In this document: positions 11,183 through 24,660 of the stretch, one piece after another
How positions within the stretch are numbered: the first letter of the stretch is position 1
Layout of the letters: each line of letters begins with the position of its first letter
Source of the DNA: Neocallimastix lanati (nom. inval.)
Lineage: Eukaryota > Neocallimastigomycota > Neocallimastigomycetes > Neocallimastigales > Neocallimastigaceae
DNA: 64,000 bases
Reading direction: 5' to 3'
Assembly: GCA_016946835.1 (NCBI GenBank)
Contig: JACVTC010000103.1
Location: 323,001-387,000, forward strand
The notes under the pieces: generated by a model
What the model was told of the DNA's origin: nothing
What the model saw: the letters and a program-made list of their open reading frames with translations, nothing else
Databases searched by the model: none
Position numbers and translations under genes: made by a program

Positions 11183-12251
11183 TGTTATGGCTCGAGGAAT
11201 TCAAAAAAAAAAAAAAAAAAAATATTATATAATATTAAAACACAAAAAAATAATTTTATTCTTTCACAATAATTTTTATTTATTTATTATATTTTTATTT
11301 TAATTTTTATTTTATTTTTATTATTATTTTTATTTATTTATTTTATTTTTGTTTATTTATTTTATTTTTTTATTTATTTATTTTATTTTTATTTATTTAT
11401 TTTATTTTTATTTATTTGTTTTATTTTTATTTTATTTTTATTATTATTTTTATTTATTTTTATTTATTTTTTTTTATTTATTTTTATTATTTCTATTTTT
11501 TTTATTTTCTTATTTTCTCTCCCCTAAAAAGGGGTTCCAAGGTAGTCAATTTATATCTTTTTGAAGATATAAAAGTAGCAAAGCCTCTGGAAGTAGTTGA
11601 AGAGATGGAAAAACAATAGATTTTTAAATCTTATTGATTATTTCCTTATTGTAATAAATAGAAATTTTATTATTTCCTAATATTCAAATTAACCAAAATA
11701 AATCTATAATATAAAAGATGCATTATAGATAAGAATTAAACAAAAAAAGAGAAGCAGTATTACAATAAAATTGAATACTTTAACTTAATTTTGATACTAA
11801 TTTAATATGTAATCTTATATATTAATTTGAATGACATAATAGAAAATAAAATATATTTATTAATATATGAAAAATCTTTTACAATTTTAAATACAGAAAA
11901 TTTTATTTTATTTATTTCTTTCATTTCAATTATTTCTTAATTCGAAAGACAGAAATATTGATAAAGTTATTTAAGTTATTTATATACAGGAATTATTCCT
12001 TATTTAGAAGAATAATACTAAAAGTAATTAGTACTATGTTATTGATAAACTCTTATAAATTTAATTTATCTTTATAAGGAATGAACATAAATTTAAATTA
12101 AATTTTATGTATAAACTTAAATTTTCAGATCAAATAATATAGTAAAATTATTAATGTAAAGAATACATAAATTTATTAATATTTTAAAAATCACCTTGAC
12201 TATATTAAAAGGTTTTTAATAAGAATCAATTTATTACTTCATTCTTTATCA
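11183..12251 (-). repeat. 5' LTR of element A
   Basis: It begins TGTTATGGCTCGAGG and ends CATTCTTTATCA on the plus strand. Apart from the insertion in the left copy and indels in A/T runs, the two LTRs align over their full length; from the CTCCCCTAAAAAGGGG palindrome (11518-11533 here, 3710-3725 in the left copy) onward they are nearly identical. Confidence 0.85.
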
Positions 12252-12254
12252 ATT

Positions 12255-13044
12255 TGTAATAATTTCTATAAATTATAGAAATTATTATTTATAATTAATA
12301 TTAACTAAGCTATTAATATTAAAAAAATTAAAACAAAAATTAAAATAAAATAAGAATTTAATACTTATCTTTAAAATAGAGTTTATTATAAGAAAATATA
12401 ATAGACCTTGAATATGAAAAGAGAAAATAAAATATGTTTTTTTAAAAGAACTTTATTAATCTATTTAATTATTAAATATTTAATTATTTTTTTTTTGATA
12501 AATTTTAAAATAACTATTTTATATTAATTGAAATCTTAATGTCGTTTATTGTTATTATATTTTTCTTAAAATAATAACTCTTGATTTTCTAAAGACGAAA
12601 ATCAACAGCTATTTATATTTTTACAAAAATAAATGTATTTTTCTAATCTTAACAATGATTCTTTCCAGAAAAAGATTAGAAGAAAAAACTGGAAAGATTT
12701 TTGATCAATAATCTATACTTATTGATCATCGTGTTATTAAATAAAACCAATTATAATTAATCGGAAAAACTTTAATAACCGATTTTAATAACTAAAAGAA
12801 TTAAAAAGAAAAAAGGATAAAAAAGAGAAGGATAAAATAATGCAGAAATTTTATTAAATACATTTTTTCTATGAAATAATACAGAAGTTATATTAAATAC
12901 ATTTTTTCATATAACAATTAATACATTAATTGGTATAATTGTTTTTAAATGAAATAAATTTTTTTAAAGAATAATAATTATGAAATAATTATTAATTAAT
13001 AAGAAATAGAAATAAATAATAAAAATTTATATCAATTTCTTACA
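12255..13044 (-). mobile_element. Solo LTR (TGTAAGAAATTG family), minus orientation
   Basis: It is the reverse complement of the LTR at 52690-53477 next to the tRNA gene (790 against 788 bp). It is flanked by a perfect 5-bp duplication CAATT (12250-12254, 13045-13049). No internal element remains, so it arose by LTR-LTR recombination. Confidence 0.9.
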
Positions 13045-13049
13045 CAATT

Positions 13050-14062
13050 TGGTAGACTCGGGGTGATTCTTATTGATTTAAAATCAAGCAGGGGGGACGG
13101 GTATTACCCTGCTTTGATTTTAACAAAGAAAAATTATTTTATTTATTAAAAAGTATTTATTATTTATTAATATAAAATTTTATTTTTGAAGTACACATAT
13201 TTAATTTTTAAGAAATATTTACAATATTTATATTTTTTTATGAATTTAAAGTATAATTAGTTGTTTATAATTTAAGTAATTTTATAGAATTATTGAATTA
13301 ATTTTATATCAATAATTCATTTTTGTTTTAATTTTTATAAATATAATAATATAATATTCAAATATAATTTAATTAAAAATAATTATAAAATAAATATATA
13401 GAAAATAGTTTTTACTATTTTCTTTGATATTTTTAAGTTAAATAAATTGTTTTTAAAGATTAATATAATAAATTTAATAATCTTTAATTATTTTAAATAA
13501 TACTTGTAATTATTTTCAAAAATAAAATAAAATTTTTATAATATTTAATTAAATAATTTGATAATATTTAAATAATAATTTTTATAATAAGTAATAATTT
13601 TTAATAATAATTTTTAATAATAAATTTAATTAATAATCTTAATAATTTTATAATAATATTTAATAGTTATAATAAATAAATTTTTATAATAATATTTATT
13701 AATTTTAATAATTTTATAATATTAATAATTTATAATAATTTTTATAATAATATTTAATTAATAATTTTAATAATTTTATAATAATTTTTATAATAATATT
13801 TAATTAATAGTTTTAATAATTTAGTATCTTAAAAGTATAATTTTAATATTTACAATTGTATTTTAATATATACATATATTTAATAATATAACAATAAAGT
13901 AATTAATTAAAATTTATTTACATTATTTACAGGTTAAAATTAATTTATATCAAAATAAATTAAATTTTATTATTAAGTTTAGGTTATCAAGAATATAGGA
14001 AAGTACAATTTAGTAAAGAATTATTAATAATAAAATAAAGGTTATTAATTCATTCTTTACCA
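13050..14062. mobile_element. Solo LTR (TGGTAGACTCGG...TTTACCA family)
   Basis: The ends TGGTA/TACCA are inverted repeats and the flanks are AATT on both sides (4-bp target duplication). A second copy lies at 27163-28217. Near its left end is the inverted repeat ATCAAGCAGGG / CCCTGCTTTGAT. The middle is a variable TAATAATTTTTATAATAAT array that explains most of the length difference (1013 against 1055 bp). Confidence 0.9.
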
Positions 14063-14065
14063 AAT

Positions 14066-14745
14066 TGTAAGAATATAGATTTATTTCTTATAAAATAATC
14101 TATCTTCTTATTTAATTAATTTATATTTCATTTATATTTCAATATTTATTAACATGTAAAAAATATATTAATTTATCCAAATTAATATATTGAAAAATAA
14201 TGTAAACAAATTTGTTGTAATGTATTAATTACTTAAAAATATTATTTATATTTTTATTATTTCAATTAGTTGATAATTTATAAGATTTTAGTAATCGGTT
14301 AATTAATTTTTTCCCCAATATTATTATGATTGGGTTTTTATTAATTAATACGATGATTAATATATTAGAATATTAATCGAAGTTATTCAGGTTTTTCTAC
14401 TAATCTTTTCCTGAATATCAATTTGTTAAGATTAGATACCTTTATTTGATTTGTTAACTTTATCTTATCTATTTTATTTATTTAATAATTACATCTATTT
14501 AATAATTTCATCTATTAAAATAATTATAAATAAAAAAGTATAAAAGAACTCAAATTTCTTTGATTAAAGAAATTAGAGTTATTATTATATAATGCTATAT
14601 AATAAAATTAAAAGAAATAAAGTCTTTTATTTATATCAATATTTAGTGTTTATAATAAACTCTATATAAAGTTAAGTATAAATTTTTATATCTTAAAATA
14701 TTAATAATCTAGTTATAGTTAGTATATTATAAATAGATTATTACA
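14066..14745 (+). mobile_element. Solo LTR (TGTAAGAATATAG family), plus orientation
   Basis: It starts TGTAAGAATATAG and ends GATTATTACA. The right flank is CAAAT; the left is CAAAT as written but was altered by the later insertion at 13050. A TATA-like TATAAAAG (14539-14546) is followed at once by a hairpin of AACTC/GAGTT plus AATTTCTTT/AAAGAAATT (14547-14580). Confidence 0.8.
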
Positions 14746-14752
14746 CAAATTC

Positions 14753-15063
14753 TGTTAAGGTTTTAGAGAATTAAATAAAAAATAAAGTAAAGAAACACAA
14801 ATTTTATTTATTTATTTATTATTTTATTTATTTATTTTATTAAATTTATTTGATTTTATTTTATGATTTTTAAAAATTGGTAGCAAAATTTACAACTATT
14901 TATACTTTTTTCAAGGCATAAAAGTTGTTCTTGCCACTAAATTACATTTTATTTATTTTTTTTTTTATAAAAACTATTAAATTTAAATTGTGTTTTATAA
15001 TCAATTATATAAAATTTAATTATAACAATATAAATAAAATACATTTATAATATTAATAAAACA

Positions 15064-15094
<31 letters not shown>

Positions 15095-15575
15095 ATCTAA
15101 AGTATTACTAATAAGAATTTATTTAATTGGCTATAATTTTTATTATAATCTGTTAAAATATTCAAATAAAAATAAAAATACTATTCTAATATAAAGGTTT
15201 TTAATAAAATAAAATATTTTTCAATATAAAATAAAACATTTCGATATAAAATTTTATAATAAAAAGTTAAAATATAATATATAAATTTTTAATTATCAAT
15301 ATATAAAAATATTATTAATACAAATTTTCATTTTTAATATAAAAAAAAATAAGATTTATTATTAATATTGCTAATATAAGTTTTAAATATATAAAAATAT
15401 TACTATTAATATAAGATTTAATATAAAAATATAAAGTTTAATATAATTTTTGATTTAATTTTTGATCTTTGGATTTAAAAATTTATTAAAGTACAAAAAT
15501 AATAATGTACACATAATGTATTAGAAATAAATCGTAGATTTAATTAAGAATGCATTATTTAGTACATTCTTATCA
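14753..15575. mobile_element. Solo LTR (TGTTAAGG...TTATCA)
   Basis: It is bounded by TG...CA and flanked by ATTC on both sides (14749-14752, 15576-15579), a perfect 4-bp duplication. It lies between two other LTRs with no other DNA. It includes a pure T-run of 27 near 15064. I see no second copy in the window. Confidence 0.7.
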
Positions 15576-15579
15576 ATTC

Positions 15580-16061
15580 TGTAAGAAAATACTTATAAAA
15601 TTAATTATAAATAATTTCTTAACTACAAATTAACATTAATTATTACTAATTAACATTAATTTGAGAAAATAAAATTAAATATAATTAAATAAATATAAAA
15701 TAATATAAATAAATAATTATACTTAACTTAAATATAAGATAGAGTTTATTATAGAAAGTTTATAATAAACAATAACACAAAAGGAATAAAAGACACAAAT
15801 ATTTATAAAATATGTTTTATTAAAAGGGTTTTGTTTTATTAATTAATTATTTTATTTGAATTATTATTTATTATAAAAATTCTAAAATAATAACTCTTGA
15901 TTTCTCGAAGAGAACTCAAGAGAATCAAATATATATAAATTAATAAATAAATATTATTGGTTAAACTAAATACAATAATTTAATGTATTAAATTAATGTA
16001 TTAAATAAGAAAGAAAGATAAATTTTATAATAAAATAATAAATTTATCTAAGTTTCTTACA
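15580..16061 (-). mobile_element. Solo LTR (TGTAAGAAACTTAG family), minus orientation
   Basis: Reverse complement of the LTR at 26684-27158. It is flanked by the perfect 5-bp duplication AATTC (15575-15579, 16062-16066). It carries the CTCTTGA/TCAAGAG hairpin of this LTR group. Confidence 0.88.
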
Positions 16062-16066
16062 AATTC

Positions 16067-16816
16067 TGATAAATTTTAGAAATTATCTTAATTTTAATAT
16101 AGAATTAAAAAGTGATAATTTCAATTTATTTTAATAATGACTGTATAAATTATTTATGAATTAAAAATGTTTTATTAAAAATAACACTAAAAATTGGTTT
16201 ATTAGAACACTTGTTTTCTAATATTTAATTTTATAAATCTTTTATTAAAATTTATTAAACATTATAAAATTTAAAAGTGATTATTAAAATTATAAAATTA
16301 ATTAATAATAATAATAATAATCATAATATTTACATGAAATATTTACAAGTATTTATATTTTTCTTTAAAATTAAACTATTTATAATTTATAAATAAAAAG
16401 AATAATTAAATAAAATAAAAGTAATAAAATTAATAATAAAATAAATATTTAATAATAAAATAAATAAATTTGTTTATTATAAAAATAATTAAAAATATTT
16501 TGTTATTTAAATTAATAAATTTTGTTATTATAAAATTATTATTTAATTATAAAATTAATTATAAAAATTATTATAAAACTAATTATTAAAACTAATTATT
16601 TTATTTTAAATTTAATCTTAATATTTTTATTTTGAAAAATATATAATATTTCTTTCATATCTGAGTATTAATGTAATTTTTAAGTGTAATTTATTTGTTT
16701 TAATTAATTAATTAATTTTTTTTTTTTTTTATTAAATTATTATTAAACTTGGCTAAGGTTAGTTTTGATTTTATGTATAATAAATTTTCAAGATTTATTA
16801 ATTTTGTTATTTATCA
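16067..16816. mobile_element. Solo LTR (TGATAAATTTTAG...TTATCA)
   Basis: The ends TGATAA/TTATCA form an inverted repeat. Flanks are ATTC and ATTT, three of four matching. It lies directly between two other LTRs. No second copy seen in the window. Confidence 0.65.
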
Positions 16817-16819
16817 ATT

Positions 16820-17429
16820 TGGTACAGGATTTTAAAATATTATTTAATAATTCTGAACTGTATATTCATAACAATTAATATTTATAACTCCTAAAAATAA
16901 ACCAAGAACAACAAATAACACAAACAAAATCAAAACCAACACTTCTTAAGACTTGCTGTTATTTTTATTGTTTTATTTCTTCTAAAATTTTTAAGAGAGA
17001 GTTTTTAAAATTATTTCTTTTACATTTATCTTTTTATAGTTCAATATATAAATTTAATTGGTTAAAAATATTTTTCTAATTAATCATTTTTAATATTATT
17101 CTTAATATAACATAATTATATATATAAATATATATTAAATTTAATAATACAAATATAAAATATAAAATAATAAATTTAATAATAAAAATATAAAATATAA
17201 AATAATAAATTTAATAATAAAAATATAAAATATAAAATAATAAATTTAATAATAAAAATATAAAATATAAAATAATAAATTTAATAATAAAAATATAAAA
17301 TATAAAATAATAAATTTAATAATAAAAATATAAAATATAAAATAATAAATTTAATAATAAAAATATAAAATATAAGATAATATTTTTCTGACTTTAAAAA
17401 TTATTAATATATAGTATTGTTTCGTAACA
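16820..17429 (-). mobile_element. Solo LTR related to the LTR of element C (TGGTACAGG...CGTAACA)
   Basis: It shares its start TGGTACAGGA and an end of the TTGTTCCGTATCA type with the LTRs of element C, and is flanked by AATT on both sides. A 35-bp minisatellite sits where the C LTR has an AAAATAAAAGTA-rich run. Confidence 0.82.
17125..17372. repeat. 35-bp tandem repeat, about 7 copies
   Basis: Near-identical units made of TATAAAATAATAAATTTAAT followed by AATAAAAATATAAAA, inside the LTR at 16820-17429. Confidence 0.9.
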
Positions 17430-17432
17430 AAT

Positions 17433-18300
17433 TGTAAGAATCTATAATTATTTGCTAACAAATAATTATATTTTCTTAGTTAAGTTATTATAACTATAAC
17501 TTTATTTAATTACATATAATATTTATTAAATTTATTTAATTTAATTTTAAATATTCATTAATTTAACAAAATTTATTTAATTAATTTTAAATAATATATT
17601 TACAATATGCTAAATTCTCTACTGTAACTAATGTATTTTGTATTGTATTTTATTCTGTATTTTATAATGTATTCTGTATTTTATAATGTATTCTGTATTT
17701 TATTAACTATTTAATTTTATATTTTTAATATAAGGATAAATTATATGATCGAAATATCTTTTATTATTTTATTCTTTTATTTTCGATCATTAGATTGGAA
17801 AATCGGTTAATTAAGATTTTTTCCAATTACTTTTTAGAAGTAATCGGTTTTACTTAATTAATGCGATGATCGATATGGATAGAATATCGATCGAAAACTT
17901 ATCTAGGTTTTTCTATCTAATCTTTTCCTAGATAAGAGATTTGTTAAGATTAGAAAACCCTTTCTTATTTAACCTTATTTTCATAAAAAAATATAAATAA
18001 GGCTCTTGAGTTCTCTTTGAGAAATCAAGAGTTATTATTATAAAAAACATAGTTATAATAGTAACAATTTTATATTTTTAACTTTAATAAATTAATAAAA
18101 ATATTTTATTCAAAAACATATTTTTAAAATCAATTTATACAAACAATTCTTCTCTTACTTTTGTGTTATTATTATAATTAATTTTATAATAAACTCTACT
18201 CTAAAGGTAAAAAAATTTATTTTATTTTATTTTCTCAACTTAATGAATTAGTTGTAGTTAATAATTCTATTTTGAGTTAGTTCTTAATAGAATTATTACA
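17433..18300 (+). mobile_element. Solo LTR (TGTAAGAATCTATAATTA family), plus orientation
   Basis: It is almost identical to the LTR starting at 31266 and, in reverse, to 40440-41300, and related to the LTR of element F. It is flanked by CAAAT on both sides. TATAAATAA (17992-18000) is followed by the hairpin CTCTTGA/TCAAGAG with an inner TTCTC/GAGAA stem (18003-18031), probably at the RNA 5' end. Confidence 0.9.
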
Positions 18301-18306
18301 CAAATT

Positions 18307-18855
18307 TGATACGTTATTTTTATAAGTATCAATGTTTTTGTGGTTAGCAAGATTGAAATAAATAAAATATATTCTAATATAAAAATATATAATTACAATA
18401 CACGTTAATATTAAAACAAAATATAAAAAAAATTATAGTTTTGTCGTTTTATTTATTTATTTAAATTATTTATGTCGTAATACAAATTTTATAATAAAAT
18501 GTTATTAAAGATCTTATTAATTATTTATTTCTAACTAACTTATTACTATTAAAATTTTTGATAAATAAATATATTCCCCAAATATATTTATTTTAACCAA
18601 TTTTATCTCTATTTTTTTCCAAATAAAAAAAACCTCCTTTTTTTTTTTTAAAGAATTATAATAATTTTTCTTTTATATTTCTAATTTCTAATTTACTATA
18701 AATTAAATCCTATTGGCTATTAACTAATTAAATAAATTTAATAATTTTTATATTACTATTTATTATTATAATATACATATATAATTTAACTAATTATTTA
18801 TTATATTTAATTTTATTTCTTGATAATATTCTCTTTTTATTTAAATACTGCATCA
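18307..18855 (-). repeat. 3' LTR of element E
   Basis: Starts TGATACGTTATTTTT and ends ACTGCATCA; 549 bp, the same length as the right LTR, with only a few differences seen by eye (for example in the AAGATTGAAATAA region). Confidence 0.92.
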
Positions 18856-18872
18856 AGACGCCCCCGCTTAGC
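18856..18872 (-). promoter_or_regulatory. Polypurine tract of element E
   Basis: On the minus strand CTAAGCGGGGGCGTCT lies directly against the LTR. It closely matches the tracts of A and C. Confidence 0.78.
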
Positions 18873-18949
18873 CTAGACTTCGTCCCTTGAAGTCCTAAAA
18901 AAATATATATATATATATATATATAAATCCATTTAAATTTGCTAGTTTG

Positions 18950-18996
<47 letters not shown>

Positions 18997-19108
18997 AAAA
19001 TTAATCTTTGTTCAAAAAAAAATTTTATATGAATTATTATTATTTTATTGGTCAATTATTAATTCATTGAACGTGTGAAGTTTATCAATGTAAATGTCTT
19101 ATTCATGG

Positions 19109-19144
<36 letters not shown>

Positions 19145-19886
19145 TTAGGTATGTATATTATGTTATTATTATTATTATTATAATATATTTAAATTGATGA
19201 TTACATATTTAAATTGATAATTACATTCAATTATTATTTTTATTAATTGATTTAATTTCATTGTTACCATTTGTTATATAAATATATATATATATATTTG
19301 GAAATATCGTATAATTTAGAATTTATAACGTCAAATTTCTTTGTCAAATCTCATTATGTTCACATTATTTTCTTTTCGCCATGTATTTTTTTAATTATCA
19401 TTAATATGTATTATAATCATTATTATCCAAATAAAATTATAATTAAAAAAAATAAAATAATCTTTTGAATCAATGTCTTAATTTAGTGTTGAACCTATGG
19501 TTTTAAAATATATACTATTATTATTTTTGTATATTATTATATAATTATATTTATCTATAACATTCATATTATTTTATATTATAATACTATCTATTTTGTT
19601 ATTTTAGTTAATAATATATATTATTATACTATCTTTTTGTTATTTCATCTATATTTTATTATTTTACTCAATATATAATATTTATATTATTATACTATCT
19701 ATTTGTTATATTATCAATATTTTATTATTTTACTCAATATATAATATTTATATTATTATACTATCTATTACGTTATATTGTCTATATTATAGTTAATTAT
19801 ACTATCTATACTATCTATGTTTATATATTTTATTATTATATCTAATATAATCAATTCTTATATATAATTATTATTATTATTATTAT

Positions 19887-19922
<36 letters not shown>

Positions 19923-20035
19923 AGATAAAATTTATCAAATGTTAAGTAATGAATAAAATAAATTTCAAAATTATAAGTTTTAAATTCAGATTTTGAAATT
20001 TCAATTTTGAGGTTTTGAAGTTTCAATATAATTTA

Positions 20036-20078
<43 letters not shown>

Positions 20079-20115
20079 CTGTTAATTTTTTTTTTTTGTA
20101 TATATATATGTATCC
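18873..20115. other. Non-coding 3' region of element E
   Basis: About 1.24 kb between the pol stop and the purine tract with no plausible gene. It contains three long pure T runs (near 18957, 19109 and 19890), ATT repeats and a TATACTATCTAT-rich stretch. Element A has only about 20 bp here. Confidence 0.7.
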
Positions 20116-23100
20116 TTATTCTTCTAAATTCAATTCTGTGAAATATGGAATAATATTTTTTAAATGAATGTTCCTATCAGCAACTTCCCCAGTTACTGGA
20201 TCGCAAACTGTTACTGTATTGAACTCTTGTTTTACGATCTTTAGTGGGCCTGTGAAAAACGGATCCAGCTTCTTTCTGTTGAACAATTTGACCAAAACAA
20301 GATCACCAGGCTTATACTTTGCTCTCATTCTTTTTATTTGTTTTCTACGATCTTCCCACAACTTGTTTGCTGTTTCAATGTTCTTTATTGCTTCACGGAT
20401 CCAACGGTCATGGTTAATAAATTTCCTCAGCCAAAATTCTTCTTCGTCTTCCCAGTCATTTTTGGATTCGACATTAACAGTGAGTTCGAATGGTTGTAAG
20501 TCTCTCCGACCATACAACAATTCAAAGCTGCTGTGTTTCGTAACTTCATTCTTGCACGTTCTTAAAGCCCAAAGAGCACTATAAAGTGTTTCGTCCCACT
20601 GTGAATCCTCTTCTCCGAGTAACCTGAGATACTTACCTATTTCCCCATTTCTGTTTTCAACTTCTCCATTAGACGAGGGGTGATAGATTGCTACATAATT
20701 TACATAAATGTCGTTAAGGTCCAAAAATGCTTTTGTCTTATCGGAAGTAAACTGTGGACCATTATCAGTAACTAAAATTTCAGGAACACCATGTCGTGCA
20801 AATATTTTCTTGAGAAAATTTATTACATCTTGAGATTCGGCAGATTGTAAGGGTTCTGCTTCCACCCATTTGGTAAGATAATCTACTAATACAATTATAT
20901 ATCTATTACCTTTATTTGTTATAGGTAACGGTCCTATTAGATCCAACCCAACTCTTGAGAAAGGATATTCAGGTACAGTTGCAATATTTTCGGTATATTT
21001 ATTTAATTTTTGTGGTCGACAAGTTTGACACTTGTGACAACATTTTATTAGTATTTGTATATCTTTTTTCATATTTCCCCAGTAGTAATCCCTCTTCAGT
21101 CTGCTATAAGTTTTATAAGCTCCTTCATGGACTAGACCATGGGCTTCTTCGATTAATTTTTGCTTCTCTTCTTTGTTGTGAACTATTCTTCTCAGTTGTT
21201 CTCCTTGTTTAAGATATTCCACACCATCAATATTTATAATTCTCTTATTTATAAATTCATTCATAAATTTATTTATACTATCATTGCTATTATTGGATAA
21301 AACATCATTGTTTACTAATGCATTTAATATTTCTTTATTTTCATGTATTTCTTTTGTAGGTAACCTAGATAAAGCGTCAGCAATAACGTTCTTCTTCCCC
21401 TCTTGAAATTGGACTTGAACATTTAATATTGATAGTTCAGTAACCCATTTAAGGTGGCGATTATTTAAAGGCTCTCTATTAGCAAATATACTAACCAAGG
21501 GTTTATGGTCTATATAAACGATAGTGGTAAAAGGGCTTCCACTAAAATAGGGTTTAAATTTTTTAACACAATGAAATATTGCTTTGCCTTCTAAATCAGT
21601 AACACTATAATTAGATTCAGCAGCGGAAAGAGTTCTACTTTCAAAATATATGGGGATTTCAATTGAATTTTCATTTGTTTGGAGAAGTACTCCACCAAGT
21701 CCATCTCTGGAAGCATCTGTTTGAATAATAAATGGTTTAGAATAATCAGGAGGAGTTAAAATAGGGGCAACCGTTAGTGACATTTTTAATTTTTCAAAGG
21801 CTATGTTGCACTTTTCGGACCATTCATACGATACATCTTTCTTTAAGAGGTTAAACAGAGGATTTGCAATCTGAGCAAAATTTTTAATAAATTTCCGATA
21901 ATAACCAACAGCTCCCAAAAATGATTTAAGTTGAGTGATATTTTTAGGGGGTAGCCAGTTAATTATAACTTTAATCTTATCAGGAATCGGGGCAATACCT
22001 TTTGTGGATAATACATGACCAAGAAGGACTACTTCTTCTTTGAAAAAAGAACATTTTTCTAAGTTTATTTTCAAGCCATTGTCTGCTAGGATTTGGAATA
22101 CTTTAGTAAGATGAGTAATGTGTGATTCAATTGAGTCAGAAAATATTACTAAATCGTCAATGTAAACAAATAAGCATACTCCAATCAAGTCAAAAAAAAT
22201 CAGGTTCATTTCACGTTGAAATGTAGCCGGTGCATTACATAGCCCAAACGGCATCACACAAAATTTATAGTTTCCAAACATCGTTGTGAATGTTGTTTTA
22301 TCTTTATCATCAGGATTCATTGGAACCTGATGATAACCAGAAAAAAGATCAATAGTAGAGAGTATTTTAGCGTTCTTTCCAATAAACATTAATATGTCAT
22401 CAATTAAGGGCAAAGCATAGGAATCCTTAATAGTTATATTGTTTAAAGCCCTAAAGTCGACACACATTCTCCAGTCGCCGTTTTTCTTTGGAACTAGTAC
22501 TACTGGAAATGCCCATGAAGAGTAGGATGGCTCTATTAGTTTTTTTTCTATTATCTTAATCAAAATTTCCTTTAGAGCTTTTGTTTGCGCTTTGGATAAA
22601 CGGTAAGCTTTTAACTTTACGGGTGAAGATTTTGGAATTAATTCAATCCTGTGAGGTAATAATTTTGACCTTCCTAAATCATCTGTTTTAATTGCAACTA
22701 CATTTTTAAATTTAAAAAATATTTTACTAATTTTATTTTTAAATTTATTAGGAACAGAAGATATTATTTCGTTAATTAAATGTTCTTTCGTGTTAGGTAA
22801 TTCATTAGTGTTCGTAATTTCTTTATCATTGGTAACTGTAATTGTTAATAAAAAAGGTTCAGATTTTGTATTTTGATGTTTTTCTATATCCTCATCATCC
22901 TTGTAAGTATTATTAAGATTGATATCATAAAATAGATCTGCTAGTTTAATGTAATTATTATTTTCATCAATATAATATAAAGTATCATCTACTAAGTTAA
23001 TATCAAATCAACACCAATTAAGATATCGAAAATATCATCCTTTTCTATTACTCTGAAATATTCATTAAAAGTTTTACTACCAATAGAAATCTGTAAGTCA

Positions 23101-24503
23101 TAGATATCACTCTCTGTTGAAGAATTAGAGTACGCTTGAAATATTGTTTCAGAAATTCTACCATTAGAAGGTTTGTTGATTTTTAATTTATTTAAAGCAG
23201 AACGTGTGATAAAGTTGACACTAGCACACGTATCTAAAAATATTTCACAGTCATTATTTTCTACTTTACCGCAAACTTTAATTATTTTATGTTTTGTGAT
23301 AACCGTCATCACATTTGTTATTGTTTGTTTAGGCGCTAATTTTAAAGCTTTTAAAAATTCTGTACGGAATTTTGGAAAAAGATCTAAAAGGTAAACTAAT
23401 TTTGTTATTACATCAGTTGATGCAATTTCTTTTATTAAATCTTGAATATAATAATCACCAAATTTTTCCATAAGTTTGATGTGTTTTTCAGGTTTCTTAA
23501 AAGAAGTTTCACTTTGCTCAATGTCGGTATTTATTTTCTTAGCTTTATTTTTTATATCTTTAATTTTTTCTTCCCTATTTTTACCTTTAACATTTCGAAT
23601 ATTTTTCTCTGTTATAAAGGAAGGATCAAGATATTCTAGTTTTTCTGTTTTACGATTTTCACTATTAGAGACCATATCCGGGTTTTCCTTAATTATATTA
23701 TTAAAATTCTTAGATCTACCAGGTAAAATATTATTATAATTTTTAGAGTTATAATTTTCTTTATCAGCATCATTATCTTCATCATCTTCATGATACTTCT
23801 ATCATAATTACATCATCATTAGGTTCTATATCTTCTCGTTCAACCCTTTGGGTATTGCTTGTATTGTTATGAGTATTATCATCAATATTGGTGACAGTAT
23901 TTTCTTTAAAATAGTCGTAAGTATTATTTTCCTTATTTTCATTAAAATCATTATTACTATTATAATTATCTATAGTATTATTATTTTTATTATCATTATT
24001 CGCATTATCGTTATAATTGTCTATATTATGATTAATTTTATTATTATTATTCTTATTATTGTTTTCATATTCATTATTCTTATTATTCTTATGATTATTA
24101 ATATTATTATAATTATTATTAGCATTTGTATTACTATAATCGATATTATTTTTATTATTAATATTATTATTATAATTATTATTAATACTATTATTAGTAC
24201 TAATTTTATTATCACTAGTATTATTATTAATATTATTATGACTCATAGCTGCCGTTTGTATTGGTTTTGGATTGTCCTTTAAATTAAATCTCACTTCCTT
24301 TCTATTGTATGGCTTTTCATTATGTTTGTTTAATTTATTTCTTGAATTTCGAGTAGCGGCTGCTATAATTTCAATTGGTCTATTTAATGTATTTTGTGTA
24401 GTGTTACTATTATTGTTTATATTAAGGTCATTACATTTTTGTTTTTCTTTAATATTATTATTAATTATAGGTAATATTGTTTGATCGTCTACCATTGTCA
24501 TTA

Positions 24504-24541
<38 letters not shown>

Positions 24542-24657
24542 GAGTCGTTATTTTTGAACATTATTTTATTATTATTATTATTATATGAGTCATTATTTTT
24601 GAATATTATTTTATTGGTTTGGTTAATGGAAGTTGTCCTTCTCCCATCTATTGGTTT
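20116..24657 (-). pseudogene. Pol of element E (protease-RT-RNase H-integrase), two frameshifts
   Basis: Entered by -1 frameshift from gag. The first part (to 23788) is an Asn-rich linker with FKPIDGRRTTS at its start. A frameshift near 23795 leads to the frame holding the protease (EIFLDTCAS) that ends at 22992; a second near 23010 leads to the long frame to 20116. That frame reads through VKLKAYRLSK, RT (RMCVDFRALNN, YIDDLVIFS), RNase H (QTDASRDGLGGV), integrase zinc finger (HGLVHEG...CHKCQ), the DDE core (GLDLIGP, TDNGPQFTSD, HPSSNGEVENRN) and GPLKIVKQEFNTV. Catalytic residues of RT and integrase are all present. Both breaks are single indels, in a linker and just after the protease, so the element may have been active recently. 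Confidence 0.9.
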
Positions 24658-24660
24658 AAA
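24628..24660 (-). promoter_or_regulatory. -1 ribosomal frameshift signal of element E
   Basis: Heptamer T TTA AAC (24654-24660), 8-nt spacer CAATAGAT that contains the gag stop, stem GGGAG / CTTCC (24641-24645 with 24628-24632, one G-U pair) and 8-nt loop AAGGACAA. Confidence 0.8.

Larger units (their letters stand above)
2639..12251 (-). mobile_element. Ty3/Gypsy LTR retrotransposon A, full length, inactive
   Basis: Order on the minus strand: 5' LTR (11183-12251), tRNA-primer site, a leader of about 1.5 kb with a hairpin array, gag (8666-9624), -1 frameshift site, pol (4467-8675), a purine tract and 3' LTR (2639-4443). Domain order protease-RT-RNase H-integrase is that of Metaviridae (Ty3/Gypsy). 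The coding part is broken by stops and one frameshift, the left LTR has another LTR inserted in it, and I see no matching target duplication (GAAT left, ATTT right), so this is one of the older insertions. Confidence 0.88.

Noticed and set aside
23848-24282. 144-residue Ile-rich plus-strand ORF
   Set aside because: It is antisense to the Asn-rich part of element E pol (AAT read as ATT).
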